A stretch of 64,000 nt of DNA, from NCBI RefSeq assembly GCF_042680605.1, contig NZ_JBHUEE010000002.1:644880-708879 (forward strand), written 5' to 3'. Position 1 is the first letter of the stretch. The number at the start of each line of letters is the position of its first letter. Made by a program: the position numbers and the translations under genes. This document shows positions 8,144 through 16,437 of the stretch, in pieces. The stretch is from Allobogoriella deserti (GTDB lineage Bacteria > Actinomycetota > Actinomycetes > Actinomycetales > Actinomycetaceae). The notes below the pieces were generated by a model, which saw only the letters and a list, made by a program, of their open reading frames with translations, had not been told where the DNA came from and ran no database searches.

Positions 8144-8878
8144 ATGGCCACTGTTCCCCCGTCGCTCCTCGTGGTGAGCGCCCACGCGGGCGACTTCGTC
8201 TGGCGGGCGGGCGGCGCGATCGCCTCCGCCACCGCACGCGGCGAGCGCGCCGTCGTCGTCTGCCTGTCCTACGGCGAGCGCGGCGAGTCCGCGAAGGCCT
8301 GGCGCGAGGGCAAAGGGCTGGAGGAGATCAAGGCGCTGCGGCGAGAGGAGGCCGAGCACGCCGCCGCTGAGCTCGGCGCCGAGACCCGGTTCCTCGACGC
8401 CGGGGACTACCCGTTGATCGGCGACCGGGAGATCCTCGACCAGCTCGTGCGCGTCTACCGCGAGGTCAACCCGACCGTGGTGCTCACCCACACCCTCGCC
8501 GACCCGTACAACGGGGACCACCCGGAAGCCGCCCGGCTCGCCCTGCAGGCACGGGTGCTCGCCCAGGCGATCGGCTACGACGCCCCGGGCGACCCCCTCG
8601 GCGCTCCCCCGGTCTTCTTCTTCGAGCCGCACCAGCCCGAGCAGTGCGACTTCAAGCCGGACGTGCTGCTCGACATCACCGACGTCTTCGCCACCAAGCG
8701 CCGCGCCATGGAGTGCCTGGGCGCGCAGCAGCACATGTGGGACTACTACACCGACCTCGCCGTCCGCCGCGGGGTCCAGCTCAAGCGCAACGCCGGCCCG
8801 AACCTCGGCTTCCCCACCGACACCAAGGGCGAGGCCTACATGCGCTACTACCCGCAGGTCACCGACCGCCTGGAGTGA
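8144..8878 (+). CDS. galB: 4-oxalomesaconate hydratase-like PIG-L/LmbE protein (GalB type)
   Basis: A 244-residue PIG-L family protein. GalB of Pseudomonas putida is a PIG-L-fold zinc hydratase that converts the 4-oxalomesaconate tautomer to 4-carboxy-4-hydroxy-2-oxoadipate. As in that subgroup, the usual AHPDDE motif is altered, here to VVSAHAGDFVWRAGGAIA (H14, D17), while THTLADPYNGDHPEAA supplies H116 and H126. ATG 8144 is favoured by AAGGAG 8 bp upstream. It heads an operon with the CHA aldolase, the tautomerase and the ring-cleavage dioxygenase. Deacetylase activity is the alternative, but the neighbours argue for GalB. Confidence 0.82.
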   Translation: MATVPPSLLVVSAHAGDFVWRAGGAIASATARGERAVVVCLSYGERGESAKAWREGKGLEEIKALRREEAEHAAAELGAETRFLDAGDYPLIGDREILDQLVRVYREVNPTVVLTHTLADPYNGDHPEAARLALQARVLAQAIGYDAPGDPLGAPPVFFFEPHQPEQCDFKPDVLLDITDVFATKRRAMECLGAQQHMWDYYTDLAVRRGVQLKRNAGPNLGFPTDTKGEAYMRYYPQVTDRLE

Positions 8879-8886
8879 GGCAGCCC

Positions 8887-9588
8887 GTGGACAACGTGAT
8901 CGTCACCAATCCGCCGCGTGCCGCCCTGGAGGAGGTGGACGCGCTCGCCGGGTTCGGCGTGGCCACGGTGCACGAGGCCATGGGGCGCACCGGCCTGCTC
9001 GGTCCCGAACTGCGGCCGATCCAGGCCGACACCCGCATCGCCGGCACCGCCGTGACCGTGCTGAGCTGGCCCGGCGACAACCTCATGATCCATGCGGCGG
9101 TCGAGCAGTGCCGGGCGGGAGACATCCTCGTGGTCACCACCACCTCCGCGTCCTGGGACGGCGCGTTCGGCGAGCTGTTCGCCACCGCGCTCGCTCACCG
9201 GGGGGTCCGCGGCGTGGTCACCACCACCGGCATCCGCGACACCGCCGAGCTGCGCGCCATGGGATTCCCTGCCTGGTCGGCCGCCGTCCACGCCCAGGGC
9301 ACCGTCAAGGCCACGCCCGGCGCCGTCAACGTGCCGGTCACCATCGGACCGACGGTCGTCTCCCCCGGCGATGTCGTCCTGGCCGACGACGACGGCGTGC
9401 TGTGCATCCCGCGCGAGCGGACCACCGCCGCGATCGAGTCCTCCCGCGCCCGCGAGGCGAAGGAGGCGGCCACCCGGGAGGCGTTCGAGGCCGGTCAGCT
9501 CGGCCTCGACCGGTACGGCCTGCGCGAGGTGCTGGAGCAACTGGGCGTGCGGTACGTCGACGCCGCCGACGCCGGAGGTCACCGGTGA
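8887..9588 (+). CDS. galC: 4-carboxy-4-hydroxy-2-oxoadipate aldolase, RraA-like (GalC/LigK type)
   Basis: A 233-residue class II pyruvate aldolase of the HMG/CHA family, which splits 4-carboxy-4-hydroxy-2-oxoadipate into pyruvate and oxaloacetate. The RraA-fold landmarks are ATVHEAMGRTGLL, the GELFATALAHRGVRGVVT segment and TGIRDTAEL, which carries the Arg-Asp pair (R117, D118) used for substrate and metal binding. Start GTG 8887 is 8 bp after galB. The stop overlaps the next GTG by 4 bp. Together with GalB and GalD this covers the complete lower gallate pathway. Confidence 0.85.
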   Translation: MDNVIVTNPPRAALEEVDALAGFGVATVHEAMGRTGLLGPELRPIQADTRIAGTAVTVLSWPGDNLMIHAAVEQCRAGDILVVTTTSASWDGAFGELFATALAHRGVRGVVTTTGIRDTAELRAMGFPAWSAAVHAQGTVKATPGAVNVPVTIGPTVVSPGDVVLADDDGVLCIPRERTTAAIESSRAREAKEAATREAFEAGQLGLDRYGLREVLEQLGVRYVDAADAGGHR

Positions 9589-10691
9589 CCGCTCCCCTGC
9601 ACCCCGATCCCGTCACCGACGGTATCCGCTGCCTGGTGATGCGCGGCGGGACGTCCAAGGGCGCCTACTTCCTGAGCTCGGACCTGCCCACCGAGACCGC
9701 CGCCCGGGACGGCCTGCTGCTGCGGATCATGGGCAGCCCCGACCCGAGACAGATCGACGGGATCGGCGGCGCACACCCGCTGACGTCCAAGGTGGCCGTG
9801 GTGAGCCCGTCCGCGGACGAACGCGCCGACGTCGACTACCTCTTCCTGCAGGTCGCGGTGGACAAGGCCGAGGTCACCGACCGGCAGAACTGCGGCAACA
9901 TCCTCGCCGGCATCGGTCCGTTCGCGGTCGAGCGCGGCCTCGTCGCCGCCGGGTCCGAGACGACGTCGGTGCGCATCCGGCTGGTCAACTCCGACTCCTA
10001 CGCCGTCGCCACCTTCGCCACGCCCGGTGGCCGGGTCCGTTACGACGGCGGCCTCGCGATCGACGGCGTCCCCGGCACGGCCGCCCCGATCACCCTGGAG
10101 TTCGCCGACACCGCCGGTTCCGCGACCGGCGCCCTGCTCCCCACAGGGCACGTCACCGACACCGTGGCGACCGCCGCCGGCGACATCCAGGTCACCTGTG
10201 TGGACAACGGCATGCCCTCGGTGCTCATCGCGGCGAGCGACCTCGGTGTCGCGGGCACCGAGGAGCCGGCCGACCTGGAGGCGGACGAGGCGCTCGCCGC
10301 ACGCCTGGCCGAGATCCGGCTCGCGGCCGCCGGGCTCATGGGCATGGGAGACGTCAGCGCCGCGACCGTCCCCAAGCTCGTGCTGCTCTCCCCGCCGCGG
10401 CACGGCGGCGTCGTCGGCACACGGAGCTTCCTGCCGGTGCGCTGCCACACCTCCATCGGCGTCCTCGGGGCGCTGACCGTCGCCGCGGGCGTGCGCATCC
10501 CCGGCTCGGTCGGTCACGACCTGGCCGACCTGCCCGGCGCCGGTGAACCGATGCCGATCGAGCACCCCACCGGCCACCTCGACGTCACCGCCGAGATCAC
10601 CGAGACCGGCGGCGAGCTCACCACCGCCTCGTCCAGTGTGTTGCGCACGGCGCGCAAGCTCCTCGACGGCGTCGTCCATCCCCGCCCGTGA
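9585..10691 (+). CDS. galD: 4-oxalomesaconate tautomerase (GalD), PrpF family
   Basis: A 368-residue PrpF/AcnD-accessory-fold isomerase. The N-terminal CLVMRGGTSKGAYFL and the segment GGAHPLTSKVAVV with RQNCGNILAGIGPFAV are diagnostic; K69 and C103 align with the catalytic Lys and Cys I recall for PrpF. A 2-methylaconitate isomerase role is the alternative, but the location between a CHA aldolase and a ring-cleavage dioxygenase, with no methylcitrate genes, favours 4-oxalomesaconate tautomerisation. The GTG start overlaps galC by 4 bp. Confidence 0.85.
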   Translation: MTAPLHPDPVTDGIRCLVMRGGTSKGAYFLSSDLPTETAARDGLLLRIMGSPDPRQIDGIGGAHPLTSKVAVVSPSADERADVDYLFLQVAVDKAEVTDRQNCGNILAGIGPFAVERGLVAAGSETTSVRIRLVNSDSYAVATFATPGGRVRYDGGLAIDGVPGTAAPITLEFADTAGSATGALLPTGHVTDTVATAAGDIQVTCVDNGMPSVLIAASDLGVAGTEEPADLEADEALAARLAEIRLAAAGLMGMGDVSAATVPKLVLLSPPRHGGVVGTRSFLPVRCHTSIGVLGALTVAAGVRIPGSVGHDLADLPGAGEPMPIEHPTGHLDVTAEITETGGELTTASSSVLRTARKLLDGVVHPRP

Positions 10692-10743
10692 GTACGCCGC
10701 CACAGCCTCGTCCGAGCATCGCCGTCAGAGAGGACCGCCCGAG

Positions 10744-11712
10744 ATGACCCACTACACCTCCTTCGACGTCGCACACCTGTCCGCCGTCGAGATCTTCACG
10801 CCCACCTTCGACGAATCCCTCTGGTTCTTCCGCGACCTGCTCGCCATGCGAGTAGTGGCCGAGGACGGCAACTCCGTGTACCTGCGGACCTGGGACGAGT
10901 ACGAGCTGTTCACCATCAAGCTCACCGCCAAGGACGCGGCCGGCGTGGGGCGCACCTGGGTGCGGGCCTCGAGCCAGGAGGCTCTCGAGCGCCGGGTGGC
11001 CGCCATCGAGGAGACCGGGCTCGGGATCGGTTGGGCCGACGGGGAGGTCGGAACCGGCCCGACGTACCTGTTCAACGACCCGGACGGCCACGACATGGCC
11101 ATCTACTACGAGACCGAGCGGTACGTCGCCACCGACGACAAGCCGGCCCTGAAGAACCAGGCCTCCGCGTTCCCGGGCCGCGGCGTCAACGCGCGCCGTC
11201 TCGACCACATCAACTACCTGGGTAAGGACGTCGAGGCCAACGGCGAGTTCCTCGCCACGGCACTCGGCATGCGCGAGAGCGAGCGGATCCGGCTCGACAA
11301 CGGCAAGTTCGCCGCCTGGTGGTTCCACTTCGGACTGAAGTCCTACGACATCGTCTACTCCGACGACTGGACCAAGCACGGCAACCGCCTGCACCACGTA
11401 GCCTTCGCCCCGGACACCCGCGAGGACATCCTCAAGGCCGCGGACATCTTCCTGGAGAACGGCATCCACATCGAGTCCGGCCCGCACAAGCACGCCATCA
11501 ACCAGACGTTCTTCCTCTACGTCTGGGAACCGGGCGGGAACCGCATCGAGTTCGCCCAGGCCGGCGCCCGCCTGCTGCTCGATCCCGACCAGCCGGTCGT
11601 CGAGTGGTCCGAGGCGGAGCGCAAGAAGGGGCAGGCGTGGGGCATGAAGACCATCGAGACGTTCCACACGCACGGCACGCCGATCGTGGATCAGACTCCT
11701 GCATCGAGCTGA
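10744..11712 (+). CDS. Type I (VOC-fold) extradiol ring-cleavage dioxygenase
   Basis: A 322-residue two-domain vicinal-oxygen-chelate protein like catechol 2,3-dioxygenase or homoprotocatechuate 2,3-dioxygenase. The N-terminal domain (residues ~8-125) is the non-metal half. The C-terminal domain keeps the 2-His-1-Glu iron site: H155 (RRLDHINYLG), H217 or H218 (NRLHHVAFAPD) and E269 (GGNRIEFAQAG), with Y259 nearby. Sitting last in the galBCD operon it should open the aromatic ring. This is unusual because known gallate and protocatechuate 4,5-dioxygenases are type II LigAB-like proteins. The substrate is inferred. Confidence 0.8.
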   Translation: MTHYTSFDVAHLSAVEIFTPTFDESLWFFRDLLAMRVVAEDGNSVYLRTWDEYELFTIKLTAKDAAGVGRTWVRASSQEALERRVAAIEETGLGIGWADGEVGTGPTYLFNDPDGHDMAIYYETERYVATDDKPALKNQASAFPGRGVNARRLDHINYLGKDVEANGEFLATALGMRESERIRLDNGKFAAWWFHFGLKSYDIVYSDDWTKHGNRLHHVAFAPDTREDILKAADIFLENGIHIESGPHKHAINQTFFLYVWEPGGNRIEFAQAGARLLLDPDQPVVEWSEAERKKGQAWGMKTIETFHTHGTPIVDQTPASS

Positions 11713-11734
11713 GCCGGGCGCCGGTCAGCTCACT

Positions 11735-11830
11735 AGGCCGGGGCCGGGTGTCGCGGGACGTCCAGTCCTCGCTCGTTCCTCGCTCGGACGGCCCGACCCA
11801 ACCAGCCCCGCGACATCCCGCCCCCGGCCT
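11735..11830. terminator. Inverted repeat between the dioxygenase gene and the convergent GntR gene
   Basis: Arms at 11735-11757 (AGGCCGGGGCCGGGTGTCGC onward) and 11807-11830 (ending CCCGCCCCCGGCCT) are largely complementary across a ~50-bp loop. The position between two convergent stop codons suits a bidirectional terminator. Confidence 0.5.
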
Positions 11831-11924
11831 GCCCGGTCCAGCCAGCCTCGCCGCGCTCCCGACCCCGCCGCTCCCAGCCGCTTGGCCCCACCCTTCGGAT
11901 TGGGCTGTCGAAGTGTCCGCGGAG

Positions 11925-12596
11925 TCAGGCCTGGAGGGCGTCGATGACGCTGGCCAGGTGTGCGCGCGTCGCGGCCTCGGCAGCCTCCGGGCTGCGTTCC
12001 ACAATGGCGTCGATGATGGCGGCGTGCTCCGGCGCGGACTTCGCGGCCCGGGCGGGCTGGAAGGACAGGCGGAACTGGTGACGTACGGTCTGTGCGTGCA
12101 GGCGCGAGAGAACCTCCGAGGCGACGCCGTGCTTGCTGATCTCGCGGATCCGCCGGTCGAGGTGACGGTTCAGCTCCGAGTAGCGCATGAGGTCACCGGA
12201 ATCCACCGAGTCGAGGATGTCCTGGCGCAGCTGCCGGAACTCGGCGATCTCGTCCTCGCTGATCCGCTCCGCGGCCTTCGCGGCACACAGGCCCTCCACG
12301 CCCTGGCGCACCTCGAGGATCTCGATGGCCTCTTCCACGCTGATCGCGCGTACCCGGGAGCCGCGGTGCGGCATCCGGTCGACCAGGCCCTCGCCGGCGA
12401 GCTCGAGCAGCGCCGTGCGCACGGCGGCGCGGCTCGCCCCGTACGTTGTCGACAAGTCGGTCTCGATGAGCCGCTGATGCGGCGCGAACTCGCCACTGAT
12501 GATGGCCTCGCGGATCGCCTCCGCGAGTCGGGAGGTGCCGGCGGGCGTCGCACCGTCGGCTTCGTCAGTCACCTCTGCGCTCATGCGCTCCCCCAC
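11925..12596 (-). CDS. GntR/FCD transcriptional regulator of the aromatic cluster
   Basis: A 223-residue FadR-subfamily repressor. The winged helix (residues ~25-85) contains LAEAIREAIISGEFAPHQRL and GASRAAVRTALLELAGEGLV; the FCD effector domain follows, with the likely metal-ligand positions in ELNRHLDRR and PEHAAIIDAI. GTG 12596 has AGAGG five bases upstream; ATG 12584 is an alternative. It is flanked by the catabolic genes and its own promoter contains TTGTTGACAAT, a word shared with the galB promoter. It probably represses the whole block until an aromatic intermediate binds. Confidence 0.85.
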   Translation of the reverse strand: MGERMSAEVTDEADGATPAGTSRLAEAIREAIISGEFAPHQRLIETDLSTTYGASRAAVRTALLELAGEGLVDRMPHRGSRVRAISVEEAIEILEVRQGVEGLCAAKAAERISEDEIAEFRQLRQDILDSVDSGDLMRYSELNRHLDRRIREISKHGVASEVLSRLHAQTVRHQFRLSFQPARAAKSAPEHAAIIDAIVERSPEAAEAATRAHLASVIDALQA

Positions 12597-12646
12597 AGAT
12601 TCCTCTCGCCGTCGCCGTTGTCCGGCCTCGTCGAGACACTACAACG

Positions 12647-12665
12647 CAACAATTTTGTTGACAAT
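12647..12665. promoter_or_regulatory. Overlapping palindromes in the gntR/oxidoreductase divergent promoter
   Basis: CAACAATTTTGTTG (12647-12660) is a perfect palindrome, and it overlaps TTGTTGACAAT (12655-12665), the 11-mer also found before galB. The spacer serves gntR on one side and the DUF1932 oxidoreductase on the other. Confidence 0.6.
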
Positions 12666-12783
12666 CATGCGCGCTGGGCAGACGACGACGCCGCGGCACC
12701 ACCGCGGTCGATCAGTCACCGGGCGCGGACCCCAAGCCCATCATCGAGCCAGCTGAGACCGTCATCCGGATCGAGGAGGTGCC

Positions 12784-13626
12784 ATGCACGTCGCACTACT
12801 CGGGCTCGGTGAGGCCGGCAGGATCTACGCCCGGGACCTGCTGGCACGCGGCGTCGTCGTCTCCGGCTACGACCCGCGCCCGGACGCGGCGGCCGCCGCA
12901 CCGGACGGTCTCCGGCTCGCCGCCAGCGACGCCGCAGCCGCCCGGGACGCCGACCTCGTGCTCTCCCTCGTCGGCGCGGCGTCCGCCGAGGCCGCACTCG
13001 GGTCCGTGCTCGCGGACATCACCGGCGTGTTCGCTGATCTCAACACCACCTCGCCGGCGCACAAGGCCACCCTGGCTCGTTCCGCGGACGCCGCCGGGGT
13101 GCACTTCGCAGACGTCGCCGTCCTCGCGCCACTGCCCCGCGACGGCATCGGCACCCCACTGCTGGTCAGCGGCACCGGCGCAGAGGCCGCGGCCGCACTC
13201 CTGGACCGGGTCGGCGCCCCGATCGAGCAGGCCGGGCCACAGGCCGGCACCGCGGCGGGCCTCAAACTGCTGCGGTCGGTGTTCATGAAGGGCCTGGCCG
13301 GCCTCGTCTTCGAAGGGTTGACCGCCGCCGAGCGGACCGGTCGGCCCGGCGCCGTCGCCTGGCTGCGCGGCCAGATCGCCGCCGAGCTCGGCCCGGACGG
13401 GGACGCGCTCGTCGCCCGGTTGATCGCGGGCACGCGCACGCACGCCGCCCGCCGGGCGGCCGAGGCGGACGACGTCGCACGTTACCTGGGCGAGCTGGGC
13501 AGCCCGGTGTGGATGACGGAGGGCACGCGGCGATGGCTGCAGGAGATCGCCGCGCACCCCGAGCTGGCCGACTCACTGCTCACTGATCGTGCCGATCACG
13601 GAACCGTCGATCATCCCGCGCCCTGA
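12784..13626 (+). CDS. NAD(P)-dependent oxidoreductase, 6PGDH-like Rossmann domain plus DUF1932
   Basis: A 280-residue beta-hydroxyacid-dehydrogenase-like protein. The N-terminal HVALLGLGEAGRIYARDL is the Rossmann GxGxxG loop, with ADLNTTSPAHK in the substrate-loop position and the helical DUF1932 half after about residue 165 (AGLKLLRSVFMKGLAGLVFE, lysine K162). The start is well supported by GAGGAGGT upstream. It is divergent from the cluster's GntR gene and shares its operator region. A role as dehydrogenase of a ring-cleavage product or hydroxy-acid intermediate is possible, but nothing in the sequence fixes the substrate. Confidence 0.75.
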   Translation: MHVALLGLGEAGRIYARDLLARGVVVSGYDPRPDAAAAAPDGLRLAASDAAAARDADLVLSLVGAASAEAALGSVLADITGVFADLNTTSPAHKATLARSADAAGVHFADVAVLAPLPRDGIGTPLLVSGTGAEAAAALLDRVGAPIEQAGPQAGTAAGLKLLRSVFMKGLAGLVFEGLTAAERTGRPGAVAWLRGQIAAELGPDGDALVARLIAGTRTHAARRAAEADDVARYLGELGSPVWMTEGTRRWLQEIAAHPELADSLLTDRADHGTVDHPAP

Positions 13627-14056
13627 GCCCAAGAGCCGAGAGCCGGACTGGAGTGGGGCCCTGATCGACGACGGCGCAGATGGCGCCCCTCTTGGCCGAA
13701 CTGCAGTTGCACTACGGTCACCACGGGCCGCCGACCGATCACACCGCCGACGACCACCAACACTGGACACGAGTATGTTGGCAGGTTCTTGCCATGGCCG
13801 GTACATGCCACACGCAGCCATTGCCAGCGCCCCTAAGCCGTACCTAAAGTCGCTCGCGGAACTGGACGCGCCACCGATTCCAGCGAGTTGGGCATGACAC
13901 GACAAGCTTTCCGTGGTTGAAGCAGATTACTAGTGGAGGCGTAGCCCTCGCCCTTTCTGTTGGTACTGCCGGTGTCGCCGGCGCGGAAACCGATAATCCA
14001 TCTAGCGCGACGACGTCGCAGCCTTAGTTCGTGACACCGCTCCAGCGGAAGCCACA
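13627..14056. other. 430-bp region without an intact gene, falling in GC content
   Basis: From about 13850 onward the base composition drops compared with the flanks. A short open frame 13917-14027 (TTG start) encodes a typical signal peptide, LKQITSGGVALALSVGTAGV ending in an AGA-like cleavage site, then stops. This frame and an ATG at 13894 are both out of frame with the exported-protein remnant starting at 14057. I see no other gene here. Confidence 0.5.
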
Positions 14057-14578
14057 GTGAACGACGACGGGTCAGCCTCTCTGCAGGTTCGCGACGAAGA
14101 TTCCGGCATAGCCGTTGAGGTCGCGTCCATAGACCCCCCATGGTCACGCGACGCAACAGGCCAACCCGTTGAAACTCACTACTCGGTCCGCGATGGTGCC
14201 CTGGTGCAAGTCGTGACACCAGACGCCGACGTGTCGTACCCAATCGTCGCTGACCCTCGCCTAACATTCGGGCTGGGAGTATCCGTCAATGGTCTCGGCC
14301 ATGAGTGGAAGACCCTCAAGGCGGCCATTGTCGGTGCCGGGGGCGCGATCGTCGTAGGCTCTTGCCTCATCGTCAATATTCCCAATCCATGGGCTGCCGT
14401 TCTCAAGGCCGCATGCGGCACCATCGGCGCCTCTAACCTCAGAAACTTCGTGAGTTGGGTTAGGAATACTTACGCAACGTCATCACTTCGCAACACCACT
14501 TGCTACCAAATCCGCGTCCCTCCGCAGCCAAATCCGCGACTTGTAGCGGTCAACACGCAAGGAAATTGCTTCTCGTGA
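13894..14578 (+). pseudogene. Frameshifted exported-protein gene (candidate)
   Basis: Three pieces of what looks like one secreted protein lie in three frames: ATG 13894 (MTRQAFRG then stop), the signal-peptide stretch 13917-14027, and the mature part open from 14006 to 14578. Two frameshifts would join them into one precursor. This is either gene decay after acquisition or sequence error; only the last piece is long enough to be listed as a separate CDS. Confidence 0.45.
14057..14578 (+). CDS. Exported-protein fragment or small secreted protein, lower GC
   Basis: A 173-residue product if GTG 14057 is used. The segment THYSVRDGALVQVVTPDADV with SYPIVADPRL resembles an N-terminal region found in many actinobacterial secreted hypotheticals. 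It is followed by a hydrophobic stretch (AAIVGAGGAIVVGSCLIVNI) and a Cys-containing tail (NTTCYQIRVPP, QGNCFS). Codon use is visibly less GC-biased than in the neighbours. The missing signal peptide lies out of frame just upstream, so this may be the distal half of a broken gene. Its stop overlaps the next GTG by 4 bp. No function can be given. Confidence 0.5.
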   Translation: MNDDGSASLQVRDEDSGIAVEVASIDPPWSRDATGQPVETHYSVRDGALVQVVTPDADVSYPIVADPRLTFGLGVSVNGLGHEWKTLKAAIVGAGGAIVVGSCLIVNIPNPWAAVLKAACGTIGASNLRNFVSWVRNTYATSSLRNTTCYQIRVPPQPNPRLVAVNTQGNCFS

Positions 14579-14766
14579 GGGACCCAAGAGCTCGACAGAC
14601 GCTTGCCGCCGTCGTCGGGATGGCGATAATCGGATCACTCAGCCTGACTCTCGACGCTTGGTCATGGTGGCAGATTGCCGCCGTGTGTCTCGTTCCCTAC
14701 GGACTGGCCATCTGGCTGGCTGGGCGCCATAAAGGGACGAGGGGGGAGCGAAACGGGGCGCCATAG
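14575..14766 (+). CDS. Small two-helix membrane protein
   Basis: A 63-residue protein with two hydrophobic helices (LAAVVGMAIIGSLSLTL and WWQIAAVCLVPYGLAIWLA) and a basic tail. GTG 14575 overlaps the stop of the preceding gene (GTGA), which supports real translation coupling. Like that gene it has atypical composition. It could be a partner or immunity-like membrane protein for the exported neighbour, but that is speculation. Confidence 0.5.
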   Translation: MRDPRARQTLAAVVGMAIIGSLSLTLDAWSWWQIAAVCLVPYGLAIWLAGRHKGTRGERNGAP

Positions 14767-14881
14767 GCGAACGCCCAAACGTTGGTCTCCGGCCACTCAG
14801 GACACCGTTCCGGAACTAGTCGGGCACACCACCACCCGGCGGGCGTCGACCGCGACCCGACAGTGACTCAGGGACAGACGC

Positions 14882-16360
14882 TCACACGGCCAGGTGCCCG
14901 ATGGAGCGGGTGTCCTGGAAGTCCCGGATCCCCTCGATGCCCTGCTCGCGGCCGATTCCGCTGCCCTTCATGCCGCCGAAGGGCGCCCGCAGGTCCAGCC
15001 GGGTCGCGCCGTGGTCGTTGACGAATACGAAGCCGCAGACGAGCTGACCGCCGACGCGGTTCGCCGCCTCCGCGTCCGCGGTCCAGACCGAGCCGCACAG
15101 CCCCGCCCAGGTGTCGTTCGCCGCCGCGACGGCCTCCTCCTCGGAGTCGAACGGCATGACCGGGATCGTCGGCCCGAACTGCTCCTCGGTGACCACCCGC
15201 AGGTCGCGTGGCGGGTCGAGCACCAGGGAGGGCCGCACGAAGTTCCCGTCCGGATAGTCCGCGGGCAGCTCGCCGAACTCGCGCACCTCGGCGCCGGCCT
15301 GCTTGGCCTCGGCGACGAGCTCCTCGACGAACTCCTTCTGCGCCGACTGATGCAGCGGCCCCATCGTCGTGCCCTCGGCCAGCGCGTGGCCCAGCACCGT
15401 GCGAGACAGTCGCTCGGTCAGGGCGTCGACGACCTCCTGGTACCGCGACCGGTGCACATAGAGTCGCTTGGCCGCCATGCAGATCTGTCCGGTGGTGTCG
15501 AAGATCCCGGCGAACAGCCGGTCCAGGGCGGCTTCGTCGAGCACCGCGTCCTCGAGGATGATCGCCGGGTCGTTGCCGCCCAGCTCGAGCGTGACCCGAG
15601 TCAACGACGGCGCGGCGAGCTCCATGATCTTCGACCCGCCCCGCACGCTGCCGGTGAAGCACACCTTGGCCACGTCCGGGCTCTGGATGAGCGGCGACAT
15701 ATCGGCATCGCGGCCGGTGACGACGTTGAGCACCCCCGGCGGGAGCTGCTCGGCCACCCGCTGGACCACTCGGGTCGTGGCCAGCGGCGTCGTCGGCGGT
15801 GGTTTGACGATCACGGTGTTGCCGGCCATCAGGGCGTGCGGCAGCGACGCCCCGAGGATGGCGACGGGCCAGTTGAACGGCACGATGATCGTCACCACGC
15901 CGAGCGGCTGGTAGCCCACGGTGGTCGTCACCGGCGGTCCGGGCAGCTCGTGGGTGGCGTCGACCTCGTCGGCAAGGGCCGTCGCCAGTTCGGTGCGAAT
16001 GTTGAACACCAGCAGGTCGACACTGGCCTCGGGGAGAATCTTGCCGTTCTCCCGAGCGAGGATGCGGGCGTCGGCGTCGCGGTGGGCCTCCAGGCCGGAG
16101 ATGGCCGCGTTGATCTGCTCGGCCCGCTGCTGCGGCGTCAGCGCCGACCACGCCGGGAACGCCTCCTTCGCGGCGGCGACCGCGTCCTCGGCGTCCTGCC
16201 GGCTCGCGGCGGCTGCCCGCCCGATCACGACCGACGGGTCGGCCGGCTCCCGGACCTCCAGGTGGTCGGTGCCCTCGCGGGCACCGCCACCGATGTAGAT
16301 GCCGGTGGTGACCGGCTCGTCGTGCGCTTGCTGGGGCTGGGTGTCTGACTGCACTGCCAT
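14882..16360 (-). CDS. NAD(P)-dependent aldehyde dehydrogenase (vanillin/aryl-aldehyde type likely)
   Basis: A 492-residue ALDH with all catalytic residues: N163 (VPFNWPVA), E259 (TLELGGNDPAI) and C294 (TTGQICMAAKRL). It ends in the usual APFGGMKGSGIGREQGIEG segment. Start ATG 16360 has AAGGGAGAG upstream. It is the last gene of the liv importer operon, which suggests it oxidises an imported or derived aromatic aldehyde (for example vanillin or syringaldehyde) to the acid used by LigM. Oxidation of a ring-cleavage semialdehyde is another possibility. Confidence 0.85.
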   Translation of the reverse strand: MAVQSDTQPQQAHDEPVTTGIYIGGGAREGTDHLEVREPADPSVVIGRAAAASRQDAEDAVAAAKEAFPAWSALTPQQRAEQINAAISGLEAHRDADARILARENGKILPEASVDLLVFNIRTELATALADEVDATHELPGPPVTTTVGYQPLGVVTIIVPFNWPVAILGASLPHALMAGNTVIVKPPPTTPLATTRVVQRVAEQLPPGVLNVVTGRDADMSPLIQSPDVAKVCFTGSVRGGSKIMELAAPSLTRVTLELGGNDPAIILEDAVLDEAALDRLFAGIFDTTGQICMAAKRLYVHRSRYQEVVDALTERLSRTVLGHALAEGTTMGPLHQSAQKEFVEELVAEAKQAGAEVREFGELPADYPDGNFVRPSLVLDPPRDLRVVTEEQFGPTIPVMPFDSEEEAVAAANDTWAGLCGSVWTADAEAANRVGGQLVCGFVFVNDHGATRLDLRAPFGGMKGSGIGREQGIEGIRDFQDTRSIGHLAV

Positions 16361-16437
16361 GACATGCTCTCCCTTCGCCGGCGTGAGGGCCGCCGGCTCG
16401 GCGGGCGGGGAAGGCGGTCTGCTCGGGACCGGGCGGC

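Noticed and set aside
9585..10691. PrpF-type methylaconitate isomerase in a methylcitrate cycle
   Set aside because: No acnD, prpB or prpC neighbours; the flanking GalB and GalC homologues favour 4-oxalomesaconate tautomerase.
13589..13897. Possible 102-residue small protein after the DUF1932 gene
   Set aside because: It begins inside the preceding gene, has no motif or ribosome site, and its composition gives no support for coding.
15000..16348. Plus-strand open frame antisense to the aldehyde dehydrogenase
   Set aside because: The opposite strand has intact catalytic Asn, Glu and Cys motifs; the antisense product resembles nothing.
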